DNA of 64,000 bases, from NCBI RefSeq assembly GCF_013201825.1, contig NZ_CP053836.1, forward strand, positions 1,612,001-1,676,000. Reading direction: 5' to 3'. The position numbers and the translations under genes are program-made. Source of the stretch: Halarcobacter ebronensis. Lineage in GTDB: Bacteria > Campylobacterota > Campylobacteria > Campylobacterales > Arcobacteraceae. Below the pieces are notes generated by a model. That model was not told the origin of the DNA and searched no databases. It was given only the letters and a program-made list of their open reading frames with translations. The first letter of the stretch is position 1; every line of letters begins with the position of its first letter. Positions 18,688 to 28,000 of this stretch are shown here, piece after piece.

Positions 18688-19971
18688 TTAAAATTGTATT
18701 TTAAAGATATGATAGTCGTCACTATAGTAATAGTAGAGATTAAAGCCATGATGTTTTATAATATTATTAGTAATATATAGTCCTAATCCTAAACCCTTAT
18801 CAATTGACTCATACTCTCGATTAAAAGGTTTTATATATTCGTCAAAATTTTTCTTAAGTGGTTTTCCATGATTTTTGATTATTAAATTATCACTATTTAT
18901 AACAATTTCAGGTTTCCCTTCTGTTTTATATTTCATCGCATTGTCTATTAAATTTTTTAAAGAGATTGCAAAAAGGTCATAATCAACCTCAATTTTTGTT
19001 AGATTTGAGTAAATTTCAACTTGTGATTTATCAATTAATAGAATATCTAAAGATTGATCTAGTAAGTCAACAATCCTATACTCTTTTTTGTTTAGATCTA
19101 TTTTTCCTGAAGTAATCTCTTCAAGTTTTACAAACTCTTCTAATAAAAATTCTAATCTTAAAAAAGCTCTTTGCAAAATAGATTTTTTTCTTCCCTCTTC
19201 TAATGTATCAGATATTAATTTACCCTTTGTTATTGGTGTTTTTAATTCATGCAAAATATTTCTCATAAAAAGTTTTCTAGAGTTATTTAAATCTCTAATT
19301 TTTTCTATTGCATTATTAAACTCATTTGAAACTTCTGATATTTCATCTTTTCCTTTCATACTGGTGTCTATATTTAAATCACCTTCATAAAATCTATTTA
19401 TCTCATTTTTAAGTTTTATAAGTGGTTTGAATTTTTTATATAAAAAATAATAAAACCATAAAAGGGTTATATCAATTGCTATAAGCATCATCAACCAAAA
19501 AAGTTTATGGTCAGACTCAGAAGATTCATCAATTAATAATATAGAAGGAGGTTTCATTTTCTCTAAAAAATCTAACTCTTTTGGGATAAAAGGAGGAGGA
19601 AGCTCTGTTCCAATTGGCATTGGTTTTGGATTAAAATATACGTATAGCTTATTATCTAATCTAAAAAGCTCAATAGGTTCATCCTTTTCAAACTCTATTT
19701 TTATAGGATTTAATGATTTAATCTCTTCAATTTTTTTATCTGATAATTTCATACTAAATGTAGATATTTTATCATTTATACTATTCTTATCTATGCCTTT
19801 CCTTAAATCGATTTCAACAATTTTGAAAACTGAAAAATAACGCTTAAATTTTAATGCTTTAAAACTATTATTATCAAGATTAAATTGTACATAAATTAAA
19901 AAATTTATTAGAACAAAAACAGAAAAGAAAAAGAGGGTTATTTGAAAAATTATTGAATTTTTCTTACTCAT
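18688..19971 (-). CDS. Sensor histidine kinase, ArsS-like
   Basis: An inner-membrane two-component sensor of 427 aa. TM1 is at about residues 8-28, a periplasmic loop of some 130 residues follows, and TM2 is near 160-178 (LFWLMMLIAIDITLLWFYY). A HAMP-like stretch precedes the HisKA H-box (LFMRNILHELKTPITKGKL). The ATP-binding domain shows SLKNLIDNAMKYK and GLGLGLYI. The RNILHELKTPITKG sequence resembles Campylobacterota ArsS/CosS-type kinases. It overlaps its response regulator gene by eight bases. Signal unknown. Proximity to flgD invites, but does not prove, a role in motility. Confidence 0.9.
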   Translation of the reverse strand: MSKKNSIIFQITLFFFSVFVLINFLIYVQFNLDNNSFKALKFKRYFSVFKIVEIDLRKGIDKNSINDKISTFSMKLSDKKIEEIKSLNPIKIEFEKDEPIELFRLDNKLYVYFNPKPMPIGTELPPPFIPKELDFLEKMKPPSILLIDESSESDHKLFWLMMLIAIDITLLWFYYFLYKKFKPLIKLKNEINRFYEGDLNIDTSMKGKDEISEVSNEFNNAIEKIRDLNNSRKLFMRNILHELKTPITKGKLISDTLEEGRKKSILQRAFLRLEFLLEEFVKLEEITSGKIDLNKKEYRIVDLLDQSLDILLIDKSQVEIYSNLTKIEVDYDLFAISLKNLIDNAMKYKTEGKPEIVINSDNLIIKNHGKPLKKNFDEYIKPFNREYESIDKGLGLGLYITNNIIKHHGFNLYYYYSDDYHIFKIQF

Positions 19972-20647
19972 TAACCAATTTATAACCTACTCCTCTAATA
20001 GAAAGTATATATTTAGGTTTTTTAGAGTTCTCTTCAATTTTATTTCTTACTCTACCTATAAGAACATCAATGCTTTTATAACTGCTCTCATATTTTATTG
20101 ATTCAACATTTGAGAGCAGCTCTTCTCTTGAAACAACAAAACCTGCTCTTTTAATCATATATGCAAGTATATGATACTCAGCATTAGTTAGGTTTAAAAG
20201 CTCATCTTCTTTTCTAATTTCCATTCTACTTTCATCATGAATAAAAACTTGTCTCTTTTGTACCTCTTCTTTTTTTGTAATATTCAAATTACATCTACGA
20301 AGAATTGATTTAATTCTAAAAATAAGTTCTTGAGTATCATATGGTTTTGGTAGGAAATCATCAGCACCATAACTAAAACATGCAATTTTATCGCCAATAT
20401 TTGATCTTGCACTAGAAATAATAATTGGAATATCATTATGAGCTCGTATCATTTTACACACTTCAATGCCGTCTATTTCAGGTAAAGATAAATCTAAAAT
20501 AACTAAATCATATTTTTTAACTCGCAGGGCAGAAATACCCAATTCAGGGGATTCGTAATTTGTAACTTTTATATTATATTGATCTAAATAATCCACTAGA
20601 ATTTCTGCTAATTCTAGGTCGTCTTCAATCATTAAAATCTCTATCAC
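19964..20647 (-). CDS. OmpR-family response regulator
   Basis: The DNA-binding partner of the downstream kinase. The receiver domain (1-115) has the acidic pair in MIEDDLELAE, the phosphoacceptor in LVILDLSLPEIDG (D about 51), IIISSAR and the lysine in DDFLPKPYD. The winged-helix output domain (130-225) ends with the typical KPKYILSIRGVGYKLV. The start is a GTG at 20647 with AAGGA five bases upstream. RR then HK order, with an eight-base overlap, indicates co-expression. Targets unknown. Confidence 0.93.
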   Translation of the reverse strand: MIEILMIEDDLELAEILVDYLDQYNIKVTNYESPELGISALRVKKYDLVILDLSLPEIDGIEVCKMIRAHNDIPIIISSARSNIGDKIACFSYGADDFLPKPYDTQELIFRIKSILRRCNLNITKKEEVQKRQVFIHDESRMEIRKEDELLNLTNAEYHILAYMIKRAGFVVSREELLSNVESIKYESSYKSIDVLIGRVRNKIEENSKKPKYILSIRGVGYKLVNE

Positions 20648-20713
20648 ATCTATCCTTTACAATAAAGAATAATTTTAATAAACAAAGTTTAATAAAAAGT
20701 AACAAAATACAAT

Positions 20714-22984
20714 TTATACTAAAATTTCTCTATTTCCTTTTGCATTTGCTTCTGAGATAACCCCTGTTTGTTCCAACTGCTCAACAATTGTAGCAGCTCT
20801 ATTATAACCAATTCTTAGCTTTCTTTGAATATAAGAGATTGAAGTTTTTCTATCAATTAATACTACCTCTTTTGCTTCTTCATAGAGTTCATCTAACTCC
20901 CCTAGCTCTAAACTATTTGAACCAGAAGATAAAGAACTTTCAGCTCTATCTTTAACAAAATTCATATCATATTCGACCTCTTTTTGATCTTTTAAGAAAT
21001 CTACAACATTCTCTATCTCTGTCTCCATAGACCAAGGCGCATGAAGTCTAACTAATCCAGAAGTTCCTGGAGGTGTAAATAACATATCTCCTCGTCCTAA
21101 TAAAGACTCAGCACCAAGTGAATCTAGAATAATTTTAGAATCAACTTTTTGCCCTACTTTATATGATAATCTACTTGGAAGATTTGCTTTAATAAGACCT
21201 GTCACAACATCAACAGATGGTCTTTGTGTTGCAACAATTAAGTGGATTCCTGAAGCCCTTGCCATTTGTGCAAGTCTCGCAATAGAAAGCTCTACATCTT
21301 TTCCACTTGTCATCATTAAATCTGCCAATTCATCAATTACAACTACAATATATGGAATTGGATTAAACCCATCCCTTTGTGCTTTTTCATTATAACTCTC
21401 AATATTTTTAGTTTTTGTTTTTGACATTAGAGTATAACGTCTCTCCATCTCTGAAACCATATTTGCCAAAGCATTAATAGCATCTGTAGGTTTTGTAATA
21501 ACAGGAGTTAAAAGATGCGGAATATCATTGTACATTGAAAACTCTAGCATCTTTGGATCTATCATAACCAGCTTTAAATTATCTGGTGAATTTTTATATA
21601 AAAGAGATAAAATCATCGCATTTATACCAACAGATTTACCTGATCCAGTCGTTCCAGCAATTAGCAAGTGAGGAAGCTTTTTAAGGTCTGTTACAAAAGG
21701 TTTTCCAACAATATCTTTACCTAGAATCATGGTTAAAGGTGATTTTGCATTTTGGAAAATTTCACTCTCTAAAAGTTCTCTTATAAAAATAGTTTGCATA
21801 TCATCATTAGGAACTTCAATACCAACAACATCTTTTCCTGGAATTGGAGCTTGTATTCTTATAGTTTGAGCTTTTAGAGCCATTGCTAGGTCATCTTGTA
21901 GGTTTAATATCTTAGAAACTTTTACATTTGGTGCAGGCTTAAACTCAAAAGTTGTTACAACAGGACCTGTATATGTTCTAACAACATCACCCTCAATTTT
22001 AAACATTAAAAGTTTTTCAAGTAAATCCTCAATCTTTTTATCTATTTGTGCTTCAGAAATTTTAGATTTATTCTCTTTAGGTGGAGCTTGAAAAAACTTA
22101 GTTGAAGGAAGCTCAAAATCTTTAGGTTTTTCAGTTTTACCTAACTCTATCTCATCTAAAAGTTTTTTATTCTCTTCTAATTCATCAACAATTAAGGCAT
22201 GAGGTTGTTCCACATCTATTACATCCTCAATATCATTATCATCTAATGAAACTATATTTTTACTTCTTGTATCAACTATATTTTCATCATCTAATTGATT
22301 TAAGCTTATAATATTTAGGTCATCAACTTCTATATCAGCTAATGAACTCTCATCAATCTCTTCAATTACTATTTCAGCAATGTCGCCCTCATTTTTAACC
22401 AAAACTCTCTCTTCTTTTACAGGAGCTGTTCTTCTTTCTCTTTTATCTTTTCTTTTATTTTCTATTCGTTTTGGTTTAATTGAAGTATCTACTCTTTTAA
22501 AATTAGGAATCATTTTTCTTGGATTAAATTTTATATTTGAATCCTCAAAAAGAATTAGTGAAGAGATAATTAAACCAACAATTACAAATATCCAAACTCC
22601 AGCCAAGCCAATAAAAGGAAAAATTGAAGAGACAATTAAATTACCAATTTCTCCTGAATAAATCCCCTTTTCAACTACTAATGATTGAAATACAAGCAAA
22701 GAGACAAGAAGCAATATTATAGAAGAACTCTTTAATAAAAATTCGTTGACATCAAACTCTTTTTTTATACTTATAAGATATAAAGGGTATAGAAAAAAGA
22801 GTAAACAAAAGTAAGATAAAAACCCAAAATAAGTATGAGAGAAAGTAGCAAAAATTGAGCCTACTTTACCAACACTAACTTTATCATTTACAAAAGTCGC
22901 ATACTCGAAATAAACAATAATAAATAAAAATATTGAAGATAAAATTTTCTTAACTATTTTGAAGCCTTTTATTTTTTTAATAAT
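20714..22984 (-). CDS. ftsK: DNA translocase FtsK (start codon unclear)
   Basis: FtsK is a hexameric, membrane-anchored ATPase that pumps chromosome termini through the septum. The motor has the Walker A segment GTTGSGKSVGINAM, Walker B in VVVIDELADLMM and RLAQMARASGIHLIVATQRP. The C-terminal gamma domain reads SYIQRKLRIGYNRAATIVEQ. The frame is open up to a stop at 22994-22996. Upstream of the TTG at 22714 it encodes further hydrophobic segments (SSIFLFIIIVYFEYATF; YFCLLFFLYPLYLIS), giving the four helices expected. No ATG, GTG or TTG exists in that extension, so the true start is probably a rare codon such as ATT at 22984 or 22981. The acidic linker (about residues 120-280) is normal. It follows lpxD directly. 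Confidence 0.9.
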   Translation of the reverse strand: MIKKIKGFKIVKKILSSIFLFIIVYFEYATFVNDKVSVGKVGSIFATFSHTYFGFLSYFCLLFFLYPLYLISIKKEFDVNEFLLKSSSIILLLVSLLVFQSLVVEKGIYSGEIGNLIVSSIFPFIGLAGVWIFVIVGLIISSLILFEDSNIKFNPRKMIPNFKRVDTSIKPKRIENKRKDKRERRTAPVKEERVLVKNEGDIAEIVIEEIDESSLADIEVDDLNIISLNQLDDENIVDTRSKNIVSLDDNDIEDVIDVEQPHALIVDELEENKKLLDEIELGKTEKPKDFELPSTKFFQAPPKENKSKISEAQIDKKIEDLLEKLLMFKIEGDVVRTYTGPVVTTFEFKPAPNVKVSKILNLQDDLAMALKAQTIRIQAPIPGKDVVGIEVPNDDMQTIFIRELLESEIFQNAKSPLTMILGKDIVGKPFVTDLKKLPHLLIAGTTGSGKSVGINAMILSLLYKNSPDNLKLVMIDPKMLEFSMYNDIPHLLTPVITKPTDAINALANMVSEMERRYTLMSKTKTKNIESYNEKAQRDGFNPIPYIVVVIDELADLMMTSGKDVELSIARLAQMARASGIHLIVATQRPSVDVVTGLIKANLPSRLSYKVGQKVDSKIILDSLGAESLLGRGDMLFTPPGTSGLVRLHAPWSMETEIENVVDFLKDQKEVEYDMNFVKDRAESSLSSGSNSLELGELDELYEEAKEVVLIDRKTSISYIQRKLRIGYNRAATIVEQLEQTGVISEANAKGNREILV

Positions 22985-23919
22985 CTTGCGATTTTACCTT
23001 GAAGTTTTAACCACTCTTTATGCTCAAACAAAGGAAAACCTGCCCACTGTTTTTTAGGAGTTGTAATACTTTTTGTTACTCCTCCACGTGCAGCTATTGT
23101 TGTAAATGGTGCAATTTCAAGATGCCCAGATGTTCCACTTTGTCCACCCATTACTACATACTCATTAAGAATAGTTGAACCAGAGAGACCAACTTGTGCC
23201 ACTAAAATAGAACCATGACCAATTCTACAGTTATGGGCAATATGAACAAGATTGTCAATAATAACACCATCTTCAATAATTGTAGATTTGAATACTGCTC
23301 TATCAATAGCGGTATTTGCTCCTATTTCTACTCTATTTCCAATAATTACATTACCATTTTGGTATATTTTAATATATTGTCCATCTTTTGTGTGTGCAAA
23401 ACCAAAACCGTCACTTCCAATAACTGTTCCTGCATGGATTATACAATCACTTCCTATCTTACAATCTCTATAAACAGAGACATTTGCATAGATTGTTACG
23501 TTATCTCCTATTGTTACATTATCTCCAATGTAAACTCCAGACATTATTGTACAATTTGAACCAATAGATGAGTTTTTACCAAGATAAACATTTGGTAATA
23601 TTTTTGTATTATTACCAATAACACATTCACTTCCCTCTTCTTCTACTATTTTGGGTGCAAAGAATTTTGAAGCATAAGCCAAAGTTAAATAAGGCTCTTC
23701 ACAAACTAATGCAATTGTATTTGATGGAAGTTCTTTTACAAACTCCTCTCTTATAAATACTGCTGCAGCTTTTGTTTTTGCTAAATCATGCAGATATTTT
23801 TTATTTTCAAAAAAAGTTAGTTGATTTTCATTTGCATCAAGAAGTGAATTTAAAGCTGTAATTTCAATATTACTATCACACTTCAATCCTAAATTTTTTG
23901 CAATTTCATTTAATTTCAA
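22969..23919 (-). CDS. lpxD: UDP-3-O-acylglucosamine N-acyltransferase LpxD
   Basis: LpxD adds the second acyl chain in lipid A synthesis in the cytosol. Residues 1-95 form the N-terminal uridine-binding domain. From about 105 to 280 runs a left-handed beta-helix of hexapeptide repeats (IGNNTKILPNVYLGKNSSIG, IGDNVTIGDNVTIYANVSVY). The catalytic histidine lies in LVHIAHNCRIGHGSILVAQ. The C-terminus is a basic helix (WLKLQGKIARLLKK). The 316 aa length is right. Its last codons overlap the likely beginning of ftsK. Confidence 0.96.
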   Translation of the reverse strand: MKLNEIAKNLGLKCDSNIEITALNSLLDANENQLTFFENKKYLHDLAKTKAAAVFIREEFVKELPSNTIALVCEEPYLTLAYASKFFAPKIVEEEGSECVIGNNTKILPNVYLGKNSSIGSNCTIMSGVYIGDNVTIGDNVTIYANVSVYRDCKIGSDCIIHAGTVIGSDGFGFAHTKDGQYIKIYQNGNVIIGNRVEIGANTAIDRAVFKSTIIEDGVIIDNLVHIAHNCRIGHGSILVAQVGLSGSTILNEYVVMGGQSGTSGHLEIAPFTTIAARGGVTKSITTPKKQWAGFPLFEHKEWLKLQGKIARLLKK

Positions 23920-23934
23920 TTTTTATCCTTAAAT

Positions 23935-23964
23935 AAAAAAGATAGAAGAGAATCTCCTATCTTT
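23935..23964 (-). terminator. Intrinsic terminator of ilvB-ilvN
   Basis: On the minus strand AAAGATAG (23964-23957) pairs with CTATCTTT (23945-23938), with a smaller AGA/TCT pair inside the loop and a T run following. The left arm overlaps the ilvN stop codon. Confidence 0.75.
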
Positions 23965-24454
23965 CCATTGCTACAACACCACTTCTTACAACTTCAAGTG
24001 GTTTAAATTTGCTCATTATATTTGTAAAATTTGCAATTCTGCTTGGTTCATCTGTTGCAGAGATGACAATTGCATCATCTGTAACATTTTGAATATGTCC
24101 ATTATAAGCTCTTGCAATAACATCAATATCACTTAATGGCTGATCAATTGGTATTTTAATTAAAACAGTCTCTTTCTCTATTACATTTTGGTGTTCGTTT
24201 ACTTTTAAAACCGGTATTAACTTATTCAACTGCTTAACAATTTGATCTATCACTCTTTTATCACCAGTTGTAACGATGGTCATTCTAGAGTACTCACTAC
24301 CAATAATTGGAGCAACGGTTAAAGAGTCAATATTATAACCTCTAGCTGAGAATAGTCCAACAATTCTTGAAAGGGCATTGTGTTCATTTATGACAATTAC
24401 TGAGATAACTCTTCTTATTGTTTCAGTATCATAATAGTGGTTAAAATTATTCAT
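23957..24454 (-). CDS. ilvN: Acetolactate synthase small (regulatory) subunit
   Basis: The small subunit confers valine feedback control and full activity on acetohydroxyacid synthase, first enzyme of branched-chain amino acid synthesis. An ACT domain occupies residues about 14-90 (RVISVIVINEHNALSRIVGL then FSARGYNIDSLTVAP). The C-terminal half (VIARAYNGHIQNVTDDAIVI) is the second regulatory domain. The length of 165 aa is standard. It overlaps the ilvB stop by eight bases, so the two are translated together. The gene is called ilvH or ilvN depending on the naming scheme. Confidence 0.95.
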   Translation of the reverse strand: MNNFNHYYDTETIRRVISVIVINEHNALSRIVGLFSARGYNIDSLTVAPIIGSEYSRMTIVTTGDKRVIDQIVKQLNKLIPVLKVNEHQNVIEKETVLIKIPIDQPLSDIDVIARAYNGHIQNVTDDAIVISATDEPSRIANFTNIMSKFKPLEVVRSGVVAMER

Positions 24455-26141
24455 TGTTATCTCCTATAAGTGTCATTTCATTTAATGCATGGCCATTTGG
24501 AACCATTGGAAGAACGATTTCATCCCTTGAAACAACAACATCAATCATTGCTGGTTTTTTCTTTTCAATTGCATCATTTAATGCCTCTTCAAACTCTTTT
24601 TTCGTTTTTACTCTATATCCAACTCCACCAAAAGCTTCAACTAGCATTTTAAAGTCTGGTTGTAAAGACAAATCAGTTTGAGAAATTCTATTTTCATAAA
24701 ATAGTGTTTGCCACTGTCTTACCATTCCAAGATAACTATTATTTAAAATAATATTAATAACTGGTAATTTATTCTCTACACAAGTCATTAACTCTTGGAT
24801 ATTCATCAAAATTGAACCATCTCCTGTAAAGTTAATAGAGATTTTATCTTTATTTCCTCTTGCAACACCCATAGCTGCAGGAAGCCCAAATCCCATTGTT
24901 CCCAGACCACCAGAAGTATTAAATTGTCTTGGAAATGAAAAAGGATAAAATTGCGCCGTCCACATTTGATGTTGACCAACATCAGTAGAGATTATTGCAT
25001 TTTCTCCAAGTAACTCCCCTACTCTTTTTATAACCCATTGAGGTTTAATTACAGAATCAGAATCATTAAATCTTAAAGGCTCTTTCTCTCTATAATCTCT
25101 TAATAATGAAACCCAATTTGTATAGTCATTAAACTCTGTCTCTTTTGCTGTCTCTATCATAGCTTCAACAGTAACTTTCAAATCACCAACAATTGGATAA
25201 TTTGTATGCACAAGTTTTGCAATTGAAGTTGGGTCAATATCAATATGAACTACTTTTGCTTTTTTAGCAAATTCATCTAATCTTCCAGTAACTCTATCAT
25301 CAAATCTAGCTCCTAGCGAGATAATACAGTCAGTATCGTGTGCTGCCATATTTGCTGCAAACTCTCCATGCATACCCAACATTCCAATTAAAAGTTTATG
25401 GTCATCTCCCATAACTCCTCTTGCCATTAATGTTTCAACAACTGGAATATTAGTTAACTCTGCTAACTCTCTAATTTCATAAGCACAGTTTGCTAAAATT
25501 GCTCCTCCGCCTACATAAAATAGAGGTTTTTTTGATTTAGCAATAGCTGTCATTGCTTTTTTTAACTGTCTTTTATTGTAATTAACAGTTGGTTTATAAG
25601 TTGGTAAATCTACCTCTTTTGGATATTTAAACTCTCCAACATCAGCTGTAACATCTTTTGGAATATCAATATGGACTGGACCTGGTCTTCCTGTACTTGC
25701 TATATGGAATGCCTCTTTGATAATCCTAGGAAGATCTTTAACATCATTTACTAAATAGTTATGCTTTGTACAAGGTCTTGATATACCTACTGCATCAATC
25801 TCTTGAAATCCGTCAGTTCCAATAATCGTAGTTGGAACTTGTCCTGATATAACAACTAATGGAATTGAATCCATATAAGCATCAGCTAGACCAGTAACTG
25901 CATTGGTAAATCCAGGACCTGAAGTAACAATTGCAACTCCAACTTTTCCAGTAGATTTTGCATACCCTTCAGCGGCATGAATTGCAGCTTGCTCGTGTCT
26001 AGTTAAAATATGTTGAAAAAATCCTTGTTTGTAAATTTCATCGTAGACATTCATAATAGCGCCTCCAGGGTAACCAAATACTACGTCAACCCTTTCCTCT
26101 CTTAATGATTCTATAACCATTTTTGCGCCAGTTATTTTCAT
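24447..26141 (-). CDS. ilvB: Acetolactate synthase large (catalytic) subunit
   Basis: A thiamine-diphosphate enzyme that condenses two pyruvates to acetolactate, or pyruvate and 2-ketobutyrate to acetohydroxybutyrate. The N-terminal domain carries the cofactor-activating glutamate in RHEQAAIHAAEGYAKSTGK and the GYPGGAIMNVYD start. The C-terminal TPP motif runs from GDGSILMN to the NNSYLGMVRQWQ segment. The 564 aa length is right. GGAG precedes the ATG. It is followed by ilvN and a terminator. No leader peptide or T-box was recognised in the 128 bases upstream. Confidence 0.97.
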   Translation of the reverse strand: MKITGAKMVIESLREERVDVVFGYPGGAIMNVYDEIYKQGFFQHILTRHEQAAIHAAEGYAKSTGKVGVAIVTSGPGFTNAVTGLADAYMDSIPLVVISGQVPTTIIGTDGFQEIDAVGISRPCTKHNYLVNDVKDLPRIIKEAFHIASTGRPGPVHIDIPKDVTADVGEFKYPKEVDLPTYKPTVNYNKRQLKKAMTAIAKSKKPLFYVGGGAILANCAYEIRELAELTNIPVVETLMARGVMGDDHKLLIGMLGMHGEFAANMAAHDTDCIISLGARFDDRVTGRLDEFAKKAKVVHIDIDPTSIAKLVHTNYPIVGDLKVTVEAMIETAKETEFNDYTNWVSLLRDYREKEPLRFNDSDSVIKPQWVIKRVGELLGENAIISTDVGQHQMWTAQFYPFSFPRQFNTSGGLGTMGFGLPAAMGVARGNKDKISINFTGDGSILMNIQELMTCVENKLPVINIILNNSYLGMVRQWQTLFYENRISQTDLSLQPDFKMLVEAFGGVGYRVKTKKEFEEALNDAIEKKKPAMIDVVVSRDEIVLPMVPNGHALNEMTLIGDNNE

Positions 26142-26281
26142 TGTCTCTCCTATTATAAATTAGTCAGATATTTTACATAATTTTTTATTAATAGTGTCTT
26201 TAATACGCCCTTCTTAATAAATTAAGTTTATATTAAATTAATAATTTTTTTTGTAGAATTCTAATATAAATGAGGGGACAC

Positions 26282-27091
26282 ATGAATATTAATAACATTG
26301 ACAATAATTTAGCTTCTGTTAATAGTCTTTCAAATAACAAAAATATTGCCACGTCATCAGCAAAAACAAATGCTGAATATGAAGAGAGTGATTCTTATTC
26401 CCTTTCAATAAAAGAGTACAATAAAAGAAGAGATGAGTTATCTGCATCTTTACAAGCATATAATACAGGAATGGGAAAAACTACCGTTGCACAAAAAGGT
26501 ATTCAAACACAACAAGAGTTTCTTCAAAATATGAAAAATAAACTTGAAAATATTAATGAAAAAGATACTCAATCAACAAACAACAATAAAATTAAAGAAG
26601 AGATAAATAAAGAGCTTTTAAAATTTAGAGAAGTTGCTTTTCAAACTACTTACAATAGAGAGAAACTTATTTCTGTTGATAATTATGACCAAAATAAAAC
26701 AATTGAAGTTTCAACAATTGAAACTTATTACTCAATAAATAAACCAAATACGCCTCAAATAGCTTCTGCTATTTCCCATGAAATAGGGAAAAATGATTTG
26801 AATACAAAAGAGGGAATATCTAATAGCCTTAATAGTTTAGATGAGGGTATTGAAAACCTGAAAAATATTGAGTCTCAACTTGAAGAGTTAAGAACTAATC
26901 TTCAAAAAAGTGCAAGAGAATCAATACAAGAACAAACTTCTTTGTCAAATCAAAATAAAAAGAACAGCACTATTAATTTTCCTAAAGAGTCTAATGATTT
27001 TACAAAAGAGAATATAAGTTCAAACTCTGGTTATTTAGTAAGTTCACAAGCTAATATTGTGCAAGAGCAAAGTGTAAGACTCTTAAGCTAA
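26282..27091 (+). CDS. Short flagellin-like protein (D0/D1 core only), orphan
   Basis: I do not recognise a named family, but three segments line up with flagellin. The N-terminus MNINNIDNNLASVNSL resembles flagellin's opening MxINxNxxSLxAxxxL. FREVAFQTTYNREKLIS resembles the D1 element around TTFNGKKLL. The C-terminus SSQANIVQEQSVRLLS resembles the D0 ending QANxxxQxVLxLL. There is no large central D2/D3 insert; the rest is charged helix and low-complexity Asn/Ser/Lys. The ATG at 26282 is preferred over the one at 26270, because GAGGGG sits between them and the flagellin match starts there. It stands alone on the plus strand and overlaps ppx/gppA tail to tail by nine bases. A role as a minor filament or secreted protein is inference. 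Confidence 0.55.
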   Translation: MNINNIDNNLASVNSLSNNKNIATSSAKTNAEYEESDSYSLSIKEYNKRRDELSASLQAYNTGMGKTTVAQKGIQTQQEFLQNMKNKLENINEKDTQSTNNNKIKEEINKELLKFREVAFQTTYNREKLISVDNYDQNKTIEVSTIETYYSINKPNTPQIASAISHEIGKNDLNTKEGISNSLNSLDEGIENLKNIESQLEELRTNLQKSARESIQEQTSLSNQNKKNSTINFPKESNDFTKENISSNSGYLVSSQANIVQEQSVRLLS

Positions 27092-28000
27092 TTTAGATTT
27101 TATACAGAAATCTATTGCTACACCTTCTCTTAAACCATCATCAAGAACAATTGATTCATTTTTTTCTAAAACTTCAAAGATAGATTTATAAATAAAAACT
27201 CCAACTTCTATAAACTCGACTCTTCCTTTACCAACTAATTTTGTAATATTCTCTTTAGTTTCATTTTTAAAAATATTCAAACAGTCCTCTAAATCATATA
27301 AATTTACAGTTGAACCATTTACTTTTTCTTTGTCATAGTGGAAAAAATCTTGCCCTAATTTTATTGCAGCAATTGTTGTTGGGGTACCTGCTGTTGCAAC
27401 GAAAGTAAAAGGGTTTAAGTCAATATCTAAACTATCTAAAAATGCTTTTATATCTCTTTTATAAACCTCTAATTGAGAGATTAGTTCATCTTTTGAAAAA
27501 TATTTTTGTGTTAAAGTCACTATTCCAAAATTAAAACTTTTTGAAAAATACTCTGCACCTTTATTTACAATTATTTCAGTTGAACCACCACCAATATCAA
27601 GCAGTATAAAATTTGAAGAGTCAATATTTTCTCTTTTTAAAGCATACTGTACAGCGAGAAGAGTGAGTCTAGCCTCCTCTTGCCCATCTATTATTTTAAA
27701 ATCAACATCACAATGTTTTTTAAAATAGTCTAGAACCTCTTTACTATTGTTTGCCATTCTCATGGCTGCTGTTGTTACACAAACAGCTTTATTTGGTTCA
27801 TATTTAAGTTTTTCTATTGATTTATTAATTGCATCAACAACTCTTCTTTGAGCTTCAATAGATATTAAACCTGTATCATTGACTCCATCAGCCATTCCAA
27901 CAACTTCATTATACTCATCTAAAATTTTATGATTTGTACAATCATATATCAATACTCTAAAAGAGTTAGAACCTAAGTCAATTGTAGTAATTTTATTCAT
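27083..28000 (-). CDS. Ppx/GppA-family exopolyphosphatase or pppGpp phosphohydrolase
   Basis: Members remove phosphate from polyphosphate or convert pppGpp to ppGpp. The actin-like ATPase fold is visible: TIDLGSNSFRVLIYDC at residue 4 (phosphate 1), CVTTAAMRMANNS near 80, and LLDIGGGSTEIIV near 137 (phosphate 2). The 305 aa length is the short form without the C-terminal HD domain found in enterobacterial enzymes. The ATG directly abuts the pssA stop codon, so they are probably co-transcribed. Which activity dominates cannot be told from sequence. Confidence 0.92.
   Translation of the reverse strand: MNKITTIDLGSNSFRVLIYDCTNHKILDEYNEVVGMADGVNDTGLISIEAQRRVVDAINKSIEKLKYEPNKAVCVTTAAMRMANNSKEVLDYFKKHCDVDFKIIDGQEEARLTLLAVQYALKRENIDSSNFILLDIGGGSTEIIVNKGAEYFSKSFNFGIVTLTQKYFSKDELISQLEVYKRDIKAFLDSLDIDLNPFTFVATAGTPTTIAAIKLGQDFFHYDKEKVNGSTVNLYDLEDCLNIFKNETKENITKLVGKGRVEFIEVGVFIYKSIFEVLEKNESIVLDDGLREGVAIDFCIKSKLA

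Noticed and set aside
18597-18690. Sigma-54 or sigma-28 promoter for the hook genes
   Set aside because: No GG-N10-GC pair and no flagellar sigma-28 consensus seen; a sigma-70 -10 box explains the region.
22380-22661. Plus-strand frame within ftsK
   Set aside because: Antisense to the FtsK linker; composition reflects the reversed acidic region.
26142-26269. T-box, attenuator or leader peptide ahead of ilvB
   Set aside because: Only 128 AT-rich bases with no run of branched-chain codons and no terminator-antiterminator pair.
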